DNA of 41,169 bases from Pseudomonas taiwanensis (GCF_013393345.1 NZ_QJRF01000052.1:1-41169), one strand, 5' to 3'; positions 24,629-33,246 are shown, counted from the first letter of the stretch. The notes: a model not told the origin generated them from the sequence alone. Made by a program: numbers and translations.

Positions 24629-25819
24629 ATGCCCACCCCCAAACCCGGCCTGTCCACCCGTTCCGTCCACAGTGGTAACGACGTCGACCGCAGGATGGTC
24701 ACCCGGCCCAAGAGCCTGCCCATCTACGAATCTTCAGTGTTCGTCTATGACTCGCTGGAGCAGGTGGACGACTTCCTCGCCGGCAACCCCGACAACTACA
24801 TGTACACCCGCATCGCCAACCCCAATCAGGCGGCGCTGGAGGAGTTGGTGTGTGCACTGGAAGGTGGCGAAGCGGCGCTGTTCTCCGCGTCCGGCATGGC
24901 CTCGGTGAGTGCGGCGTTGCTGGGCCGGTTGAATGCTGGCGACCACCTGATCGCCAGCCGCGAGCTCTACGGCACCACCCAGAGCCTGATCGAGAAGGAG
25001 CTGGCGCGCTTCGGCATCACCGCCACCCTGGTGGAGATCAACGACCTGGCGGCGGTGGAAGCAGCCATCACCCCGGCGACGAAACTCATCTACACCGAAA
25101 CCGCCTCCAATCCCCTGGTGCGGGTCAGCGATGTTCCGGCGCTGGCGACGCTCGCCAAGGCCCGTGGCCTGAAGCTGCTGGTGGACAACACCTTCCTCTC
25201 GCCGGCGCTCTACAACCCGCTGGCCGCGGGCGCCGACCTGGTGCTGCACAGCACCACCAAGTACCTCAACGGCCACAGCGATGCCACCGGCGGCATCCTG
25301 GTCGGCGATGCCGAATGGATCGCCCAGGCGCGGCGCTTCCAGATCAACGCCGGTGGTAGCGCCAGCCCGTTCGAGGCCTGGCTGACCTTCCGTGGCGCCA
25401 AGACCCTCGCCCTGCGCATGAAAGCGCACTCGGCCAATGCCCAGGCCCTGGCCGAAGCCCTGGAGGCCCATCCGAAAGTGGCCCAGGTGTTCTACCCGGG
25501 TCTGCCTTCGCACCCGGATCACGCGCTGGCCCAGCGGCTGTTCCCCAAGGGCGCCTCGGGGATGCTCAGCTTCACCCTGCACGGCGGCCTGGCTGAAGTG
25601 GACGCGCTGATCCGTGCCCTGAAGAACACCGCTTTCGCACCGTCCCTCGCGGGCGTCGCCAGCAGCATCACCCACCCCGGCAAGACTTCTCACCGCGCCC
25701 TGTCGCCGGAAGCCCTGGCCGAGCTGGATATCCATGACGGCACCATCCGTGTATCGGTGGGCATTGAGGACGCGGCCGATATCGTTCAGGACTTCGTGCA
25801 GGCGTTGGATAGCCTCTGA
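24629..25819 (+). CDS. Cys/Met-metabolism PLP enzyme (trans-sulfuration lyase family)
   Basis: 396-residue fold-type I enzyme of the cystathionine gamma-lyase/methionine gamma-lyase family. PLP lysine is K211 in LHSTTKYLNGHSDATGG. The phosphate-binding YTR is residues 59-61 and the stacking tyrosine is Y114 in SRELYGTTQ. The cysteine that methionine gamma-lyases carry two residues after that tyrosine is threonine here (T116), so canonical MGL activity is doubtful. Cystathionine or homocysteine lyase, or a sulfhydrylase, remains possible. Flanked on both sides by family C repeats and surrounded by sulfur genes. Confidence 0.82.
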   Translation: MPTPKPGLSTRSVHSGNDVDRRMVTRPKSLPIYESSVFVYDSLEQVDDFLAGNPDNYMYTRIANPNQAALEELVCALEGGEAALFSASGMASVSAALLGRLNAGDHLIASRELYGTTQSLIEKELARFGITATLVEINDLAAVEAAITPATKLIYTETASNPLVRVSDVPALATLAKARGLKLLVDNTFLSPALYNPLAAGADLVLHSTTKYLNGHSDATGGILVGDAEWIAQARRFQINAGGSASPFEAWLTFRGAKTLALRMKAHSANAQALAEALEAHPKVAQVFYPGLPSHPDHALAQRLFPKGASGMLSFTLHGGLAEVDALIRALKNTAFAPSLAGVASSITHPGKTSHRALSPEALAELDIHDGTIRVSVGIEDAADIVQDFVQALDSL

Positions 25820-25829
25820 TAGCTCTCCT

Positions 25830-25922
25830 TGTGGGGGCGAATTCATTCGCTAAGGACCGCGCAGCGGTCCCCTTCGGAACGGCAGGTCTGCGACCTGCAT
25901 AGCGAATGAATTCGCCCCCACA
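25830..25922. repeat. Inverted-repeat element, family C
   Basis: Same arms as 24499-24593 and nearly the same first inner palindrome (GGACCGCGCAGCGGTCC). The two copies bracket the PLP-enzyme gene in the same arrangement. Confidence 0.93.
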
Positions 25923-26013
25923 AAACAGCAAAAGCTCCGTACCTCGACCTTCTATCCTTATTCAATAAAAGTATTTCACGGCGCGTTCTTATGCTCGCTA
26001 TTCTCTCGCCACA

Positions 26014-26029
26014 ACTTGTTATAACAAGT
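26014..26029. promoter_or_regulatory. Perfect 16-bp palindrome, probable GntR operator
   Basis: ACTTGTTATAACAAGT, 24 bases before the GntR start codon. Half-sites of the ACTTGT/ACAAGT kind are typical for HutC-type GntR regulators, so autoregulation of the cluster is likely. The rest of 25923-26052 is AT-rich and probably contains the promoter. Confidence 0.65.
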
Positions 26030-26052
26030 CAGGATCACGAGCGAACAACGAC

Positions 26053-26802
26053 ATGGCCGAACTGCTTCCCCTCTCCCCGGTACCGCTCTACAGCCAGCTC
26101 AAGGAGCTGCTGCGCGGGCGCATCCTCGACGGCACCTACCCGCCCCACAGCCGCATGCCCTCGGAAAGCGAGCTGGGCAAAGCGTTTGGTGTCAGCCGCA
26201 TCACCGTGCGCCAGGCGCTGGGCGACCTGCAGAAGGAAGGGCTGATCTTCAAGATCCACGGCAAGGGCACTTTCGTCGCCAAGCCCAAGGCCTTCCAGAA
26301 CGTCACCACCCTCCAGGGCCTGGCCGAGTCCATGACCCAGATGGGCTACGAGGTACTGAACCGACTGCGCAGCTTCAAGCACGTGCCGGCCAGCGCCCTG
26401 GTGGCCGCGCGACTGCAGGTGGAGGAAGGCAGCCCGGTGACCGAAATTCGCCGCGTGCGCCTGATCAATCGTGAGCCGGTCTCCCTGGAAATCACCTGGT
26501 TGCCGAAGGCGGTGGGCGAGAAGCTGGAGAAGGCCGACCTCGCCACCCGCGACATCTTCCTCATCCTCGAAAACGACTGCGGCATTCCCCTCGGCCATGC
26601 CGATCTGGCCATCGATGCAGTGCTCGCCGACGGCGACCTGACCCAGGCGCTGGAAGTGGAAGAAGGCTCGCCGATCATGCGCATCGAGCGCCTGACCCAC
26701 GCTGCCGACGGCACGCCGCTGGACTTCGAACACCTTTACTACCGCGGCGATGCCTTCCAGTACCGCCTGCGCATCGACCGTCAGAAGGGGCCCCAGGTAT
26801 GA
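26053..26802 (+). CDS. GntR/HutC-family regulator with UTRA effector domain
   Basis: 249 residues. The N-terminal winged helix (about 8-75) contains PLYSQLKELLRGRI, MPSESELGKAFGVSRITVRQAL and GKGTFVA. A UTRA ligand-binding domain follows, with VTEIRRVRLINREPVSLE and HLYYRGDAFQYRLRID at the C-terminus. It should repress or activate the cluster that begins with its own gene. Its stop overlaps the flavoprotein start (ATGA), so regulator and enzyme are made from one message. A palindrome just upstream is the likely operator. The ligand is probably the imported compound or a product of it (inference). Confidence 0.88.
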   Translation: MAELLPLSPVPLYSQLKELLRGRILDGTYPPHSRMPSESELGKAFGVSRITVRQALGDLQKEGLIFKIHGKGTFVAKPKAFQNVTTLQGLAESMTQMGYEVLNRLRSFKHVPASALVAARLQVEEGSPVTEIRRVRLINREPVSLEITWLPKAVGEKLEKADLATRDIFLILENDCGIPLGHADLAIDAVLADGDLTQALEVEEGSPIMRIERLTHAADGTPLDFEHLYYRGDAFQYRLRIDRQKGPQV

Positions 26803-28526
26803 GCACCCGAGAACAGGAATACGACATCGTCGTCATCGGCGGTGGCACCGCCGGCCCGATGGCCGCCATCAAGGCCAAGGAAAAGAACCGCGAGCTGCGC
26901 GTGCTCTTGCTGGACAAGGCCAACGTCAAGCGCAGCGGCGCCATCAGCATGGGCATGGACGGCTTGAACAACGCCATCATCCCCGGCCACGCGACGCCTG
27001 AGCAGTACACCAAGGAAATCACCATCGCCAACGACGGCATCGTCAATCAGGCGACCGTGCATGCCTACGCCACCCACAGCTTCGAGACCATCGAGCAACT
27101 GGACCGTTGGGGTGTGAAGTTCGAGAAGGACGAGACCGGCGACTACGCGGTGAAAAAGGTCCATCACATGGGCGCCTACGTGCTGCCGATGCCCGAGGGC
27201 CACGACATCAAGAAAGTGCTCTACCGCCAGCTCAAGCGCGCGCGGGTGGAAATCAGCAACCGCATCGTCTGCACCCGCCTGCTGCTGGATGGCGAGGGCG
27301 CGGCGAGCGGGGTGATGGGCTTCGATTGCCGCAGCGGCGAATTCCGGGTGATCCGCGCCAAGGCGGTGATCCTTGCCTGCGGCGCCGCCGGCCGCCTCGG
27401 CCTGCCGTCTTCCGGCTACCTGATGGGCACCTACGAGAACCCGACCAATGCCGGTGATGGTTACGCCATGGCCTATCACGCCGGGGCGGAGCTTTCGAAC
27501 CTGGAGTGCTTCCAGATCAACCCGCTGATCAAGGACTACAACGGCCCGGCCTGCGCCTACGTCACCGGCCCCCTGGGCGGCTACACCGCAAACAGCAAGG
27601 GCGAGCGCTTCATCGAGTGCGATTACTGGAGCGGCCAGATGATGTGGGAGTTCCACCAGGAACTCGAAGGTGGCAACGGCCCGGTGTTCCTCAAGCTCGA
27701 TCACCTGGCCGAAGAAACCATCCAGACGATCGAGGAAATCCTCCACAGCAACGAGCGTCCGAGCCGTGGTCAGTTCCACGCCAACCGGGGTACCGACTAC
27801 CGCTCGCAGATGGTCGAGATGCACATCTCCGAGATCGGCTTCTGCTCCGGCCATTCGGCCTCGGGCGTGTGGGTCAACGAGAAGGCCGAGACCTCGGTGA
27901 AAGGCTTGTATGCGGCGGGTGACATGGCCGCCGTGCCGCACAACTACATGCTCGGCGCCTTCACCTATGGCTGGTTCGCCGGGGTCAACGCGGCGGCCTA
28001 CGTGGCCGGTCGCGACTTTGCCGAGGTCGATGCCGAGCAGGTGGCGCGCGAGCGGGCGCGGGTCTTCGCCCCGCTGGAGCGTGAGCACGGGCTGCCGCCG
28101 GCGCAGGTCGAGTACAAGCTGCGGCGCATGGTCAACGACTACCTGCAGCCGCCCAAGGTGACCAAGAAAATGGAGATCGGCCTTACGCGCTTCGCCGAGA
28201 TCGAACGAGACCTGGCGCAGATGAAGGCCAACAACCCTCACGAGTTGATGCGCGCCATGGAAGTGGCGGTGATCCGCGACTGCGCCGAAATGGCCGCCCG
28301 TGCCTCGCTGTTCCGCGCCGAGAGCCGCTGGGGCCTGTACCACCACCGCGTGGACTTCCCCGAGCGCAACGACGCCGAGTGGTTCTGCCACTGCCACCTG
28401 AAGAAGGGCGAGGACGGCCGCATGACCAGCTTCAAGAAAGCCGTGGAGCCGTACCTGATCCCGCTGGATGCCGAAGAGCAGCAGGCCTATGACCGCCTGC
28501 GGGTGAAGACCGAAGCCGCCGCGTAG
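26799..28526 (+). CDS. AprA-like FAD-dependent oxidoreductase (fumarate reductase/succinate dehydrogenase flavoprotein family)
   Basis: 575 residues. The FAD-binding Rossmann motif GGGTAG is at residues 14-19. RAKAVILACGAAGRLG and the C-terminal GLYAAGDMAAVPHNYMLGAFTYG complete the flavin site. The middle has ELSNLECFQINPLIKDYNGPA, which resembles the adenylylsulfate reductase A subunit more than fumarate reductase by eye. The C-terminal 120 residues are helical, with FCHCHLKKGEDG near the end. Together with the ferredoxin encoded next it should form a two-subunit cytoplasmic redox enzyme. The reaction is unknown; the setting suggests a sulfur compound. It is clearly not SdhA or FrdA of the respiratory chain. 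Confidence 0.83.
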   Translation: MSTREQEYDIVVIGGGTAGPMAAIKAKEKNRELRVLLLDKANVKRSGAISMGMDGLNNAIIPGHATPEQYTKEITIANDGIVNQATVHAYATHSFETIEQLDRWGVKFEKDETGDYAVKKVHHMGAYVLPMPEGHDIKKVLYRQLKRARVEISNRIVCTRLLLDGEGAASGVMGFDCRSGEFRVIRAKAVILACGAAGRLGLPSSGYLMGTYENPTNAGDGYAMAYHAGAELSNLECFQINPLIKDYNGPACAYVTGPLGGYTANSKGERFIECDYWSGQMMWEFHQELEGGNGPVFLKLDHLAEETIQTIEEILHSNERPSRGQFHANRGTDYRSQMVEMHISEIGFCSGHSASGVWVNEKAETSVKGLYAAGDMAAVPHNYMLGAFTYGWFAGVNAAAYVAGRDFAEVDAEQVARERARVFAPLEREHGLPPAQVEYKLRRMVNDYLQPPKVTKKMEIGLTRFAEIERDLAQMKANNPHELMRAMEVAVIRDCAEMAARASLFRAESRWGLYHHRVDFPERNDAEWFCHCHLKKGEDGRMTSFKKAVEPYLIPLDAEEQQAYDRLRVKTEAAA

Positions 28527-28538
28527 CAGGATGGTTTC

Positions 28539-28643
28539 GTAGGTTGGGTAGAGCGGAGCGAAACCCAACAACCGGTTCGCAGAACCGGCCACCGGACGAA
28601 AGCGGGAGCGCGTTGCGCTCTTCGCGGCTGAAGCCGCTCCCAC
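28539..28643. repeat. Two short hairpin repeats between flavoprotein and ferredoxin genes
   Basis: A half copy of family A (CGTAGGTTGGGTAGAGCG...CCCAAC, 28539-28569) is followed by ACCGGTTCGCAGAACCGG. A GCGGGAGCGCGTTGCGCTC / GCGGCTGAAGCCGCTCCC unit follows at 28603-28643. They occupy most of the 160-base gap within the operon. Confidence 0.7.
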
Positions 28644-28686
28644 AAAAGAGCAAGCCGAGAGCCCCAGGCTCCAAGGAAATCGTGAA

Positions 28687-28932
28687 ATGGCCCATCAACC
28701 CCAGGAAATCTTCTTCCGCAGCAGCGCACCGGTGACCATCGACGAAGACAAGTGCATCGCCGAAAAGGGCTGCACCGTTTGCGTCGAGGTCTGCCCGATG
28801 GACCTCCTGGCCATCAACCCGGCCACCCAGAAGGCCTACATGGCCTTCGACGAATGCTGGTACTGCATGCCCTGCGAGAAGGACTGCCCGACCGGCGCGG
28901 TGAAGGTGGAGATTCCTTACCTGCTGCGCTGA
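28687..28932 (+). CDS. AprB-like ferredoxin with two [4Fe-4S] clusters
   Basis: 81 residues. The eight cluster cysteines are C23, C29, C32 and C36 (C-x5-C-x2-C-x3-C) and C57, C60, C63 and C67 (C-x2-C-x2-C-x3-C). The VCPMDLLAI and MAFDECWYCMPCEKDCPTGAVKV segments closely follow the pattern of the adenylylsulfate reductase B subunit, but the AprB C-terminal tail is missing. It is the likely electron partner of the flavoprotein upstream. AAGGAA precedes the ATG. Encoded inside the same operon, between two hairpin repeats. Confidence 0.88.
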   Translation: MAHQPQEIFFRSSAPVTIDEDKCIAEKGCTVCVEVCPMDLLAINPATQKAYMAFDECWYCMPCEKDCPTGAVKVEIPYLLR

Positions 28933-28938
28933 GAAGCC

Positions 28939-29007
28939 TGTAGGAGCCAGCTTGCTGGCGAACAACGGACCTGCAGGCAAGAGCTTCGCCAGCAAGCTGG
29001 CTCCTAC
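28939..29007. repeat. Inverted-repeat element, family D (TGTAGGAGCCAGCTTGCTGGC)
   Basis: Arms GTAGGAGCCAGCTTGCTGGCGAA and TTCGCCAGCAAGCTGGCTCCTAC form a hairpin just after the ferredoxin stop. A relative with GAGCGAGCTTGCTCGC arms is at 33527-33590. Confidence 0.92.
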
Positions 29008-29133
29008 CGAAAACCACAAAGCAAATGCCATCCGGCCAACCCCCGGACGCCTCACCTGAAAGCCCCTCGTTTCCCACCACCCGACCACGTGGCGGAGACG
29101 ATTCCAACACTCATGATTCGAGGGGAAAAACCC

Positions 29134-30543
29134 ATGCGTCTTCGTGCAACCGTCGCCGGCCTCGCGCTGGCCATCTCCAGCCTGTCCGCCTCCGCGGAAA
29201 CCATCCGTATCGCCATCGGCACCCAGGACACCACCATCAACTGCGCCACCGGCGGCCTGCTCATTCGCGAGCTGGGCCTGCTGGAGAAGTACCTGCCCCA
29301 TGACGGCAAGTACAAGGACGCCGACTACCAGGTGGAGTGGAAGAACTTCACCAGCGGCGCGCCGCTGACCAACGAGATGGTCGCCGGCAAGCTGGACTTC
29401 GGCGCCATGGCCGACTTCCCCGGCTCCTTCAACGGCGTCGCCCACCTGGATGCCGGCAAGCAGAGCCTGTTCATCAGCGTGCTCTCGGGCAGCACTCGGG
29501 GCAGCGGTAACGGCATCGTGGTGCCGGCTTCGTCGCCGGTTCAATCGCTGGCCGAGCTCAAGGGCAAGACCATTTCCGTGCCCTTCGCCTCCACCGCCCA
29601 CGGCATGCTGCTGCGCGCCGTCGCCGCCCAAGGCTGGGACCCGGAGAAGGACGTGCGGATCATCGCCCAGCCGCCGGAAATCGCCGGCTCGGCCCTGCGC
29701 AGCAACCGCATCGAGGCCCACGCCGACTTCGTGCCCTTCGCCGAGCTGTTCCCCAACCGTGGCTTCGCCCGCAAGATCTACGACGGCTCCCAGGCCGAGG
29801 CGCCCACCTTCCACGGAGCGCTAGTGGACGCGGCCTATGCGAAGAAATACCCGGAGATCGTCACCGCCTACCTGCGCGCCAGCCTGGAGGCCGACCGCCT
29901 GTTCGCTGCTGAACCGGAGAAGTACAGCGAGCTGATCGAGAAGGTCACCGGCATCGAAGCCGAGGTGAACTACCTGTTCCACGGTCCCCTTGGCCTGCAG
30001 ACCCGCGACCTCACCTGGAAGCCCGAATACCGCAAGGCGGTGGCCACTTCCATCGACACCCTGAAGCTGCTGAAGAAGACCGACCGTGGCTTGGATACCG
30101 CCAAGTTCATCGACGACCAGTACATCCGCGCGGCGTTCAAGTCGGCGGGCCAGGACTACGACAAGGCGCTGAAAAACTACGAGCCGCTGCCGCTCAAGGC
30201 CAACGACGCCGCCACCGGCAAGCCGATCACCGACTTCAAGCGCCTGGCGCAGATCTGGGTGCGCGGTGAAGACAAGGTGCGCCACTACGCCTCGCCGGAA
30301 GCGGCACTGACCGCGCTGGCGCAGCTGGAGCAGGAGGGCAAGGACATCCGCGCCATCTACGCCCAGGCCACCGACAGCGGCATCAAGCTGCTGGCCAACC
30401 AGGCCTGGTTCGTGCGCAACGACAAGGGTGAGCTGAGTGCCTTCCTGCTCAAGTCCCAGGCCGAGCAGTACGCCCAGCAGAACGGTGGCACGGCGCTCGA
30501 TTTCGTGAGTGCCAATCAGAAGCAGGCCGTCGCCAGCCGTTGA
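29134..30543 (+). CDS. ABC substrate-binding protein (NitT/TauT type) with C-terminal NosL-like domain
   Basis: 469 residues, well above the roughly 320-340 usual for this family. Signal peptide cleaves after SASA (residue 21). The binding-protein part contains YQVEWKNFTSGAPLTNEMVAGKLDFGAM in two stretches, ELKGKTISVPFASTAHGML and AEVNYLFHGPLGLQ. The last 100 or so residues, from HYASPEAALTALAQLEQ through IRAIYAQATDSG, AWFVRNDKGELSAFLL and AEQYAQQNGGTALDFV, look like the core of NosL, the copper-binding Nos assembly lipoprotein. The NosL Cys/Met ligand region is absent. Earlier in-frame starts exist, but AGGGGAA and the signal peptide favour 29134. Confidence 0.82.
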   Translation: MRLRATVAGLALAISSLSASAETIRIAIGTQDTTINCATGGLLIRELGLLEKYLPHDGKYKDADYQVEWKNFTSGAPLTNEMVAGKLDFGAMADFPGSFNGVAHLDAGKQSLFISVLSGSTRGSGNGIVVPASSPVQSLAELKGKTISVPFASTAHGMLLRAVAAQGWDPEKDVRIIAQPPEIAGSALRSNRIEAHADFVPFAELFPNRGFARKIYDGSQAEAPTFHGALVDAAYAKKYPEIVTAYLRASLEADRLFAAEPEKYSELIEKVTGIEAEVNYLFHGPLGLQTRDLTWKPEYRKAVATSIDTLKLLKKTDRGLDTAKFIDDQYIRAAFKSAGQDYDKALKNYEPLPLKANDAATGKPITDFKRLAQIWVRGEDKVRHYASPEAALTALAQLEQEGKDIRAIYAQATDSGIKLLANQAWFVRNDKGELSAFLLKSQAEQYAQQNGGTALDFVSANQKQAVASR

Positions 30544-30554
30544 TTGCCTTGCCC

Positions 30555-30632
30555 TCTCCCCCGGCCCCTCTCCCTGAAGGGAGAGGGGAGTCGCTCCCTC
30601 GCCCCTCGGGGAGAGGGCTGGGGAGAGGGGGT
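30555..30632. repeat. CT/GA-rich hairpin repeat between binding protein and permease
   Basis: Perfect 10-bp stem CCCCTCTCCC (30565-30574) with GGGAGAGGGG (30579-30588), tetraloop TGAA, followed by a second CTCGCCCCTCGGGGAGAGGG unit. There is no T-tract, so it is more likely an mRNA-stabilising hairpin or dispersed repeat than a terminator. Confidence 0.8.
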
Positions 30633-30650
30633 AGCAGCAGGAGAAAACCG

Positions 30651-31430
30651 ATGACCAACCTCTACCGCTGGCCCCTGCGCCTCGCATCACTGGCCGCCTG
30701 CCTGCTGTTCTGGCAACTGGCCGCCAATGCGCGCCTGGACCTCGGGCTGTTCACCTTCACCTACGTGCCCACGCCGGCTGCCGTGCTCGACGCGGCCTGG
30801 CAGTTGGCGCACTCCAGCAAGCTGCTGCCGCACCTGGCCAGCAGCCTGTCGCGGGTGTTCGCCGGCTACCTCGCCGCCGCCCTGCTGGGTGTGCTGCTGG
30901 GGCTGCTCATCGGCCGCTCGAAATGGGCCGAGGACAGCCTCTTGCCGCCGCTGGAAGTGCTGCGGCCGATCCCCGCGGTGGCCTGGATTCCCCTCGCCAT
31001 CCTGATGTTCCCCTCGTCCGAGCTGTCGATGGTGTTCATCACCTTCACCGGCGCGCTGTTCCCGATCCTGCTCAACACCGTGCACGGCGTGGAAGCGGTG
31101 GACCCGCGCCTGATCGCCTCGGCGCGCAGCCTGGGTGCGGGTCGGCTGGCAATCCTGCGTGAAGTGATCCTGCCAGGCGCGGCGCCGAGCATCGTCACTG
31201 GCCTCGCCATCGGCATGGGCACGTCGTGGTTCTGCCTGGTCACCGCCGAGATGATCTCCGGGCAGTTCGGCATCGGTTATTACACCTGGGAGTCCTACGT
31301 GGTGCAGAACTACGCCGACATCGTCGTCGGCATGCTGTTGATCGGTGTGCTCGGCATGGGCAGCAGCGCCCTGGTGAAGCGTCTGGGCGCGCTCGCCACG
31401 CCCTGGTACCACGCGCGGAGGAACGCTTGA
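30651..31430 (+). CDS. ABC transporter permease (NitT/TauT, SsuC-like)
   Basis: 259 residues, about six membrane helices. The family motifs are PPLEVLRPIPAVAWIPLAIL and the EAA coupling loop ASARSLGAGRLAILREVILPGAAPSIVTGL, split over a turn. It forms the inner-membrane channel for the binding protein encoded upstream. The frame is open through the preceding repeat. The ATG at 30651 is chosen because it follows AGGAG and starts before the first helix. Its stop overlaps the ATPase start (TGATG). Confidence 0.9.
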   Translation: MTNLYRWPLRLASLAACLLFWQLAANARLDLGLFTFTYVPTPAAVLDAAWQLAHSSKLLPHLASSLSRVFAGYLAAALLGVLLGLLIGRSKWAEDSLLPPLEVLRPIPAVAWIPLAILMFPSSELSMVFITFTGALFPILLNTVHGVEAVDPRLIASARSLGAGRLAILREVILPGAAPSIVTGLAIGMGTSWFCLVTAEMISGQFGIGYYTWESYVVQNYADIVVGMLLIGVLGMGSSALVKRLGALATPWYHARRNA

Positions 31431-32284
31431 TGAGCAGCTTCGAACGCGCAGTGGAACCCGGCCGCATCGAGGCCAAGGGCGTCTCCATCCGCCTGGGACA
31501 GGGCCGCGATGCCTTCGAGGCGGTGCAGGCCCTGGACTTCGCCATCGCACCGGGGGAATTCGTCTGCATCCTCGGCCCTTCAGGCTGCGGCAAGTCCACC
31601 TTGCTTGGTGCCCTGGCCGGCCACCTCACGCCCAGCGCCGGCCGCCTGGAGGTGGACGGCCAGCTGGTCGCGGGACCTTCGCCCGAGCGCGGCATGGTGT
31701 TCCAGCACCACACGCTCCTGCCCTGGCGCAGCGTGCTCGACAACGTCGCCTTCGGCCTGAAGATGCAGGGCATCGGCAAGCTCGAACGTCAGCGTCGCGC
31801 CGCCGAATTCCTCGGCCTGGTCGGGCTCGGCGACTTCGCCGCACGCTGGCCCAGCCAGCTCTCCGGCGGCATGCAGCAGCGCGCCGAGATCGCTCGCGTG
31901 CTGATCAACCGTCCTCGGCTATTGCTCATGGACGAACCCTTCGGCGCGCTGGATGCGCAGACCCGTTCGCGCATGCAGGAACTGCTGCTGGATATCTGGA
32001 CGCGCATCCGCACCACCGTGGTGTTCGTCACCCACGACATCGACGAGGCACTGTTCCTCGCCGACCGCATTCTGGTGATGAGCCCGCGTCCCGGTCGCTT
32101 CATCGAAGACCTGCGCCTGGACTTCCCGCGTCCGCGCCGCGCCAGCCTGCTCACCAGCCCCGGCTTCACCCACCTCAAGCGTCATTGCCTGGAACTGCTG
32201 CGCCATGAAGAAGGCCGCGAGCTGCCACGCCTGACACCGCTGGGACTGCCCACCGATCACCCGCCATTGCGAGTCGCCCTATGA
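31430..32284 (+). CDS. ABC transporter ATP-binding protein (NitT/TauT, SsuB-like)
   Basis: 284 residues. Walker A is GPSGCGKST (49-57), the Q-loop VFQHHTLLPW, the signature LSGGMQQR, Walker [13 protein letters not shown] and the H-loop VTHDIDEA. About 40 extra residues follow the usual end, rich in Arg and Pro (LPRLTPLGLPTDHPPLR). Energises the importer of this cluster. The start overlaps the permease stop and the stop overlaps the HEAT-repeat gene by four bases, indicating tight coupling of all four downstream genes. Confidence 0.92.
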   Translation: MSSFERAVEPGRIEAKGVSIRLGQGRDAFEAVQALDFAIAPGEFVCILGPSGCGKSTLLGALAGHLTPSAGRLEVDGQLVAGPSPERGMVFQHHTLLPWRSVLDNVAFGLKMQGIGKLERQRRAAEFLGLVGLGDFAARWPSQLSGGMQQRAEIARVLINRPRLLLMDEPFGALDAQTRSRMQELLLDIWTRIRTTVVFVTHDIDEALFLADRILVMSPRPGRFIEDLRLDFPRPRRASLLTSPGFTHLKRHCLELLRHEEGRELPRLTPLGLPTDHPPLRVAL

Positions 32285-33246
32285 CCCACCGTGAAACCGA
32301 CAACCCCGACATCCTGGACCTGTTGCCACGCCTCGCCGCTGACGACGCCGGCGTGCGCCGCATCGCCCTGATCGAACTGGCCGACCTGGAAGACCCGGAG
32401 GGCCTACCCTGGCTCACCGACGCGCTGGTGGTGGACCCGGCCGCCGAGGTGCGCGCCGAGGCTGCGCGCCTGCTGGAAGCCTGGGAGGAACCCGAGGTGG
32501 TGCAGGCACTTTGCGCGGCTCTGGTCGATGCCGCCGAGCCGGTGCGCCTGGCCGCCGCCCAGAGCCTGAGCGAACTGAAAAGCCTGGAAGCGGGGCAGTT
32601 GGTCCTGCCCTGGGTCACCCACGCCGACGCCTTCGTGCGCAGCAGTGCCTTGCGTGCCCTGCGCGAGTTGCGTCTTGAGGACGCCGCCGGTGCCGCGCTT
32701 CTGGCGCTGAGCGATAGCGAGGCTGCGGTGCGCCGTGAGGCGGTGGGCATTCTTGGCTGGCTCAAGCACGGCGAGGCATTGCCGGCGCTGGCGCGTCTGG
32801 CCAGCGACGATGCCGATACCGAAGTGCGCCGCGCCGCCACCGGCGCCCTTGGCCTGGCGCGCGATGCCGGTGTGTTGCCGGCCCTGTATGCGGCCCTGCG
32901 CGATACCACCTGGCAGGTCCGCGAGGAAGCCGCGACTACCCTCGGCAAGGTCGGGCTGAGCGAAGCCGGCCCCGCACTGGTGAAGGCCCTGGAAGACGAT
33001 TACTGGCAGGTCCGCTTGCGCGCCGCCCGTGCCCTGGGCCGCCTGCGTTATCGGCAGGCCCTCGCCGAGCTGGCTACCCTGCTTGGCCATGGCATCGCCA
33101 ACCTGCGCAAGGAAGCGGCGCTGGCACTGGGTGAACTGGGCGACGCCGCCGGGCTACCTGCTCTGCGTGCCGCGGAAGCCGACAGTGATCCGGAAGTCCG
33201 CAAGGCCGTACGCATCGCCCTGGCGCAACTGCAGGGAGCCGCCTGA
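32281..33246 (+). CDS. HEAT-repeat (PBS-lyase type) protein
   Basis: 321 residues built almost entirely of about ten helical repeats near 31 residues each, with the recurring pattern D-x-VR-x-AA-x-ALG-x-L. Examples are TEVRRAATGALGLA, WQVREEAATTLGKVG, YWQVRLRAARALGRL and ANLRKEAALALGELG. No signal peptide, so cytoplasmic. Such scaffolds act as protein-binding surfaces or as lyases and chaperones for cofactor attachment. Here it may assist assembly of the AprAB-like enzyme (inference from operon membership). Both ends overlap the neighbouring genes. Confidence 0.88.
   Translation: MTHRETDNPDILDLLPRLAADDAGVRRIALIELADLEDPEGLPWLTDALVVDPAAEVRAEAARLLEAWEEPEVVQALCAALVDAAEPVRLAAAQSLSELKSLEAGQLVLPWVTHADAFVRSSALRALRELRLEDAAGAALLALSDSEAAVRREAVGILGWLKHGEALPALARLASDDADTEVRRAATGALGLARDAGVLPALYAALRDTTWQVREEAATTLGKVGLSEAGPALVKALEDDYWQVRLRAARALGRLRYRQALAELATLLGHGIANLRKEAALALGELGDAAGLPALRAAEADSDPEVRKAVRIALAQLQGAA

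Noticed and set aside
26781-28643. 620-codon minus-strand frame opposite the AprA-like flavoprotein
   Set aside because: Same shadow effect: it mirrors the real gene codon for codon and has low-complexity Val/His/Leu-rich composition.
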